A stretch of 7,591 nt of DNA from SFTH01 sp051878085 (GTDB lineage: Bacteria > Bacillota > Clostridia > Christensenellales > Aristaeellaceae). The stretch lies in the NCBI GenBank assembly GCA_051878085.1, contig JBJEJN010000165.1:1-7591 (forward strand), written 5' to 3'. Made by a program: the position numbers and the translations under genes. This document shows, in pieces, positions 4,188-7,591 of this stretch; the first letter of the stretch is position 1, and every line of letters begins with the position of its first letter. The notes beneath the pieces are model-generated. The model saw nothing but the letters and a program-made list of their open reading frames with translations. It made no database searches and was not told the DNA's origin.

Positions 4188-6311
4188 ATGAGCGCTTTGA
4201 CTGATCTGATTTTTGCCGGTTCCAACGCGGTTGCAGGCCTGACCGAGGGCGCGGTGAACGACGCCATCGCCAAGTACGGCGCGGACGCTCCCATCGCCTT
4301 CCCGGACACCGCCTACTTCTTCCCGACCATCTACGCCGCCACCGGCGTGAAGGTGACCAAGCTGGGCGACCTGCCCGCCTGCGTGGGCGTGCTCAAGAGC
4401 CTGATCTCCAACAAGCCCGAGCTGGGCGACGCGCTGAACGCGGGCCTGGCCACCGCCGTGGGCGCGGAGATTCTGGAGGGTCTCAAGTTCGCCGACGGCG
4501 CAAAGCCCTATGAGAACGAGGGCGGCATCGGCTTCGTGCCGGATCCCATCATCCGCTCCCTGGGCGTGCCGCTGGTCACCGGCGACATCCCCGGCGTGGC
4601 CGTGGTGCTGGGCAAGGCGGACGATCCCGCCGATGCAGTAAACGTCATCAAGGACTACCAGTCCAAGGGCCTGCTCACCTTCCTGATCGGCGACGTGATC
4701 GATCAGGCGGTTGAAGGCGGCGTGAAGATGGGTCTGGAGTTCCGCGTGGTGCCGCTGGGCCACGATGTGACCGCAGTCATCCACGTCGTGACCGTCGCCA
4801 TCCGCGCGGCGCTGATCTTCGGCGGCGTGGCTGCGGGCGATCTGCCGGCGCTGCTTGCCTACACCAAGGAGCGCGTTCCGGCCTTCGTCAACACCTTCGG
4901 ACCGCTCAACGAGGTCGTGGTCTCCGCCGGTGCGGGCGCAATCGCGCTGGGCTTCCCGGTGGTGGTGGATCAGGCCATCGGCGATCTGGCCGTTCCGGGC
5001 GCGCTGGAGGCCGTCACCGACCACAGCATGACCGTCAAGAAGTCCCTGGAGCTGCGCGGCATCAAAATCAAGGTCAAGGAGATCAACATCCCCGTGGCCT
5101 TCGCCTCCGCGTTCGAGGGCGAAATCATCCGCAAGAAGGACGTTCAGGTGGAGTTCTACAGCGGCAAGAACGTGACCTGCGAGCTGGTCACCATGCGCGG
5201 CATGGACGAAATCGAGGATCACAAGATCAGCATCGTCGGCCCCGAACCCACCGAGGGCAACTATCCGCTGGCCACCTACATCGAGGTTGCGGGCGCAAAG
5301 ATGCAGAAGGACTTCGAGTCCGTCATCGAGCGCCACATCCACAGCTGGTTCAACTACATGGAGGGTGTGATGCACACCGGCCAGCGCAACCAGTTCCGCA
5401 TCCGCATCAGCAAGGAGGCCTATGAGAAGGGCCTGCGCCTGAGCCACTTCGGCGAGGTGCTCTACGCCATGATCATGGACGAGTTCGACGCGGTTGTCGA
5501 CCGCTGCCAGGTCACGCTGGTCACCGATCCCGCCGAGGCCGAGCGCATCCTGAAGGAGGAGGCCATGCCGCGCTACAACGAGCGCGACGACCGCCTCGCC
5601 ACCATGACCGACGAGGCCGTGGACACCTTCTACACCTGCACGCTCTGCCAGAGCTTCGCACCGGCGCACTGCTGCGTGGTTACCCCGGAGCGCCTGGGCC
5701 TGTGCGGCGCGGTGTCCTGGCTGGATGCAAAGGCCACCAACCAGCTGAACCCCACCGGCCCCTGCCAGCCCATCGCCAAGACCGGCTGCACCGACGAGCG
5801 CACCGGCGCGTATACCACCGTCAATGAGGCCGTCGCCTCCGCCACCCAGGGCGCTGTGGAGACCGTGACGCTCTATTCCATCCTGGAGGATCCCATGACC
5901 AGCTGCGGCTGCTTCGAGTGCATCTGCGGCATCGAGCCGATGTCCAACGGCTTCATCATCTGCAACCGCGAGTACGCCGGCATGACCCCCACGGGCATGA
6001 CCTTCGGCGAGCTGGCCTCTATGACCGGCGGCGGCGTGCAGACCCCCGGCTTCATGGGCCACGGCCGCCACTTCATCGCCAGCAAGAAGTTTGCCAAGGC
6101 CGAGGGCGGCATCGAGCGCATCGTTTGGATGCCCAAGGAGCTGAAGGACGACGTGGCGCCGCGCCTCAACAAGGCCGCCTTCGAGCTGTACGGCGTGGAG
6201 AACTTCTCCGACATGATCGCCGACGAGACCATCACCACCGACGGCGAGGAGCTGCTCAACTTCCTCACTGAGAAGGGCCATCCGGTGCTCGGCATGGATC
6301 CGCTGCTCTAA
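4188..6311 (+). CDS. acsB: Acetyl-CoA synthase of the CODH/ACS complex (A-cluster subunit)
   Basis: This 707-residue enzyme makes acetyl-CoA from CO, a methyl group delivered by the corrinoid iron-sulfur protein, and CoA; it is the final step of the Wood-Ljungdahl pathway and reversible. It aligns by recall along its length with Moorella AcsB (729 residues): PDTAYF near 38, FEGEIIRKKD near 310, HTGQRNQFR near 399, CTLCQSFAPAHCC, GLCGAVSWLDAKA, MTSCGCFE, MTPTGMTF, TPGFMGHGR and a C-terminal MDPLL. All A-cluster ligands are present: C484, C487, C496 and C506 for the cubane, and C573-G574-C575 for the distal nickel, with spacings identical to Moorella C506-C597. F490 matches the Phe over the active site. 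The ATG at 4188 has GTGAGGGG seven bases upstream; an in-frame ATG at 4113 would add 25 residues unlike the family. The 2Fe-2S gene follows after 3 bases. No CODH, corrinoid-protein or methyltransferase genes adjoin it. Confidence 0.97.
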   Translation: MSALTDLIFAGSNAVAGLTEGAVNDAIAKYGADAPIAFPDTAYFFPTIYAATGVKVTKLGDLPACVGVLKSLISNKPELGDALNAGLATAVGAEILEGLKFADGAKPYENEGGIGFVPDPIIRSLGVPLVTGDIPGVAVVLGKADDPADAVNVIKDYQSKGLLTFLIGDVIDQAVEGGVKMGLEFRVVPLGHDVTAVIHVVTVAIRAALIFGGVAAGDLPALLAYTKERVPAFVNTFGPLNEVVVSAGAGAIALGFPVVVDQAIGDLAVPGALEAVTDHSMTVKKSLELRGIKIKVKEINIPVAFASAFEGEIIRKKDVQVEFYSGKNVTCELVTMRGMDEIEDHKISIVGPEPTEGNYPLATYIEVAGAKMQKDFESVIERHIHSWFNYMEGVMHTGQRNQFRIRISKEAYEKGLRLSHFGEVLYAMIMDEFDAVVDRCQVTLVTDPAEAERILKEEAMPRYNERDDRLATMTDEAVDTFYTCTLCQSFAPAHCCVVTPERLGLCGAVSWLDAKATNQLNPTGPCQPIAKTGCTDERTGAYTTVNEAVASATQGAVETVTLYSILEDPMTSCGCFECICGIEPMSNGFIICNREYAGMTPTGMTFGELASMTGGGVQTPGFMGHGRHFIASKKFAKAEGGIERIVWMPKELKDDVAPRLNKAAFELYGVENFSDMIADETITTDGEELLNFLTEKGHPVLGMDPLL

Positions 6312-6314
6312 GGC

Positions 6315-6593
6315 ATGTATGTGATTGAATTCCGCTTCGAGGACGACGACCCCATCGTCGCCCCCGCGAAGGAGGGCGAGACGCTGCTGGCCGTGGCAAA
6401 GCGCGCAGGGGTGCCCATCCAGGCCCCCTGCTCCGGCCTCGGCTCCTGCGGCAAGTGCCGCGTGAAGCTGCTCTCGGGCAGCCTGAACGCCGCCCCCTCC
6501 TATTACATTCTGGACGACGAATACGCCGAGGGCTGGCGGCTCGCCTGCACCGCAAGGATCTGCGGCGACGCCTGCGTGCTCGTCAGCGAGTGA
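6315..6593 (+). CDS. Small [2Fe-2S] ferredoxin, RACo N-terminal-domain-like
   Basis: A 92-residue plant-type [2Fe-2S] ferredoxin, a soluble one-electron carrier. The cluster ligands are C39-x5-C45-x2-C48 in APCSGLGSCGKCRV and C78 in GWRLACTAR; two further cysteines, C83 and C87, are extra. The sequence resembles the N-terminal ferredoxin domain of RACo (corrinoid activation) proteins, which normally continue into an ATPase domain of several hundred residues; here it stops, with a terminator right after, so it is a free-standing domain. It begins 3 bases after the acsB stop and is surely cotranscribed and translationally coupled. The start is uncertain: AAGG at 6310-6313 is too close to the ATG but well spaced for a GTG at 6321 (90 residues). 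Its position suggests delivery of electrons to acetyl-CoA synthase, whose A-cluster needs reductive activation, or to the corrinoid protein. The family is clear; the partner is inferred from context. Confidence 0.88.
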   Translation: MYVIEFRFEDDDPIVAPAKEGETLLAVAKRAGVPIQAPCSGLGSCGKCRVKLLSGSLNAAPSYYILDDEYAEGWRLACTARICGDACVLVSE

Positions 6594-6611
6594 CCGTACC
6601 GTTTCATCCGA

Positions 6612-6648
6612 ACCGCTTCATGGTCTGCAAGCCGTGAAGCGGTCTTTT
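6612..6648 (+). terminator. Terminator of the acsB-ferredoxin operon
   Basis: ACCGCTTCA (6612-6620) pairs with TGAAGCGGT (6635-6643), extended inward by T-G, G-C and G-C to 12 bp with an 8-base loop, followed by CTTTTC. It lies about 20 bases after the ferredoxin stop and closes a two-gene operon. Confidence 0.85.
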
Positions 6649-6704
6649 CATGCCCGGAAGCGCGCTGAATATTGAATTTTACGCACGAATTCATGACGAA
6701 ATTG

Positions 6705-6733
6705 TTGCATATTTTCGATCAAACAGGTATAAT
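6705..6733 (+). promoter_or_regulatory. Promoter of the phosphodiester glycosidase gene
   Basis: TTGCAT (6705-6710), a 17-base spacer and a perfect TATAAT (6728-6733) form a sigma-A promoter, with transcription near 6740 and a leader of about 27 bases. Just upstream is a loose inverted repeat, TGAATT-N9-AATTCA (6673-6693), a possible regulator site. Confidence 0.75.
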
Positions 6734-6766
6734 AGGCACAGTATCATTCTGGAGGAAGCTGCAAAA

Positions 6767-7591
6767 ATGGCTGTACAGAAGAAATCCGACCCTGCCGCGC
6801 GCGCGCGCAGGGCAAAGCTGCGCCGCAAGCGCAAAATCCGCCGCATCGCCTGGCGCGCGGCGCTGTCGGTGCTGACCGTGCTCGTGCTGCTTGTCGCCGC
6901 GCTGTACTGCGCCGGTTGGGTGGCCTTTCGCGGGCCGTCCGAGACCATGGGCGATCTGCTGACCGTCACCATGCTGGAGACCAGCGCGCTGAAGTTCATA
7001 CCGCACCTCTACTACAGCTCCGCGCAGGTGGACGCAATCCTTGCGCGCAACCAGGTGAGCGAGGTGCAGGAGGCCACGGACACGAGCCTGATCGTGATCG
7101 CGCCGCCCACGCCCGAGCCCACGCCGATCCCCGACGATGCGCAGGTCACGGCGCTGCCCGATCTTCAGGCGCTGACCACGCCCGAGCCGACCCAGGAGCC
7201 GGTGCGCACCATGGAGGGCATCGAGGTCTACGACGTCAAGGGCGGCACCTACACCGGCTACATGATGGTGGTGCACGATCCCTCCCGCGTGAGCGTCGGC
7301 GTGTGCCGCGACAAGTTCAACTCCAAGGCCGGACTGCGGCTGCACGAGATCGCCGAGCGCTACGACGCGGTGGCTGCCGTCAACGGCGGCGCGTTTGTGG
7401 ACACCAACGGCACCGGAAACGGCGGCACGCCCACCGGACTGGTGATCTCCAATGGTGAAATTCTGAACAAGGCCAACAAGTCCTCCATCCACAACATCGT
7501 GGTGGGCTTCAACGAGGACGACATCCTGGTGTTCGGCAAGTTTTCCGGCGCGGAGGCCCAGGAAAACCACATGCGCGACGCCCTCGCCTTC
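6767..7591 (+). CDS. Membrane-anchored phosphodiester glycosidase (NAGPA-family) protein, C-terminus off the right edge
   Basis: The 275 visible residues begin with a strongly basic cytoplasmic tail (5-30), then one membrane helix (about 31-53), with no lipobox or evident cleavage site, so the rest should face outside. Next come about 55 residues with no recognised motif and a Pro-Thr-Glu linker (PPTPEPTPIP near 113-122 and TTPEPTQEP near 137-145). From about 150 the domain reads GIEVYDVKGGTYTGYMMVVHDPSRV, then AAVNGGAF near 203-210 and GNGGTPTGLVISNGEIL near 217-233, which I recognise as the phosphodiester glycosidase domain (PF09992, named after the human enzyme uncovering mannose-6-phosphate). 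Bacterial members are thought to act on cell-surface sugar phosphodiesters; the substrate here is unknown. GGAGGAAG nine bases before the ATG fixes the start. It has its own promoter and is unrelated to the acsB operon. The end of the domain lies outside the window. Confidence 0.9.
   Translation, partial: MAVQKKSDPAARARRAKLRRKRKIRRIAWRAALSVLTVLVLLVAALYCAGWVAFRGPSETMGDLLTVTMLETSALKFIPHLYYSSAQVDAILARNQVSEVQEATDTSLIVIAPPTPEPTPIPDDAQVTALPDLQALTTPEPTQEPVRTMEGIEVYDVKGGTYTGYMMVVHDPSRVSVGVCRDKFNSKAGLRLHEIAERYDAVAAVNGGAFVDTNGTGNGGTPTGLVISNGEILNKANKSSIHNIVVGFNEDDILVFGKFSGAEAQENHMRDALAF

Noticed and set aside
6719..7570. Minus-strand open frame of 283 codons opposite the phosphodiester glycosidase gene
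   Set aside because: It is antisense to a clear domain, crosses the promoter of that gene, and its translation is His/Gly/Ala/Val-rich shadow sequence.
1..7591. CRISPR arrays, tRNA or rRNA genes, insertion sequences, attachment sites
   Set aside because: I looked on both strands and saw no regularly spaced repeats, cloverleaf or rRNA-like sequence, transposase motifs or terminal inverted repeats.

Overview
The window looks like a chromosomal segment of a high-GC anaerobic clostridial bacterium (Bacillota, Clostridia), perhaps a gut or acetogenic lineage. The reasons are a DUF4317 protein (a family I associate with Clostridia), a lipoprotein sugar-type ABC binding protein, strong GGAGG-type ribosome sites, sigma-A promoters with 17-base spacers, intrinsic terminators, and acetyl-CoA synthase, the key enzyme of the Wood-Ljungdahl pathway. 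Coding DNA is very GC-rich at third positions, which creates long antisense open frames that are not genes. Genus-level placement is not possible from the sequence alone.

Left part (1-1540): the N-terminal 345 residues of an extracellular solute-binding lipoprotein run off the left edge on the minus strand. Directly upstream lies a frameshifted remnant of a response-regulator receiver domain, and upstream of that a possible promoter with a 7-bp inverted repeat. A minus-strand terminator then closes the next transcription unit.

Middle left (1539-2723): a 98-residue cysteine-rich small protein (minus) and a GreA-family transcript cleavage factor (plus) are divergently transcribed from a 151-base region holding back-to-back promoter candidates. 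After greA comes a good promoter that drives no protein gene. About 172 bases later it meets a 13-bp hairpin terminator, so this interval looks like a gene for a structured, free-standing small RNA.

Middle (2724-4187): a complete DUF4317 gene on the minus strand shares a 291-base divergent regulatory region with acsB. The acsB side has a near-consensus promoter (TTGAAA, 17 bases, TATAAT) and a leader of about 85 bases starting with a 9-bp hairpin.

Right part (4188-7591): acsB, encoding acetyl-CoA synthase with every A-cluster ligand conserved, is followed after 3 bases by a small [2Fe-2S] ferredoxin and then a terminator. No CODH, corrinoid protein or methyltransferase genes sit beside it, so this is a compact two-gene unit separated at least locally from the rest of the pathway. 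The ferredoxin resembles the N-terminal domain of corrinoid-activating RACo proteins and may supply electrons for A-cluster activation; that role is inference. The window ends inside a membrane-anchored phosphodiester glycosidase (NAGPA-family) protein with its own promoter.
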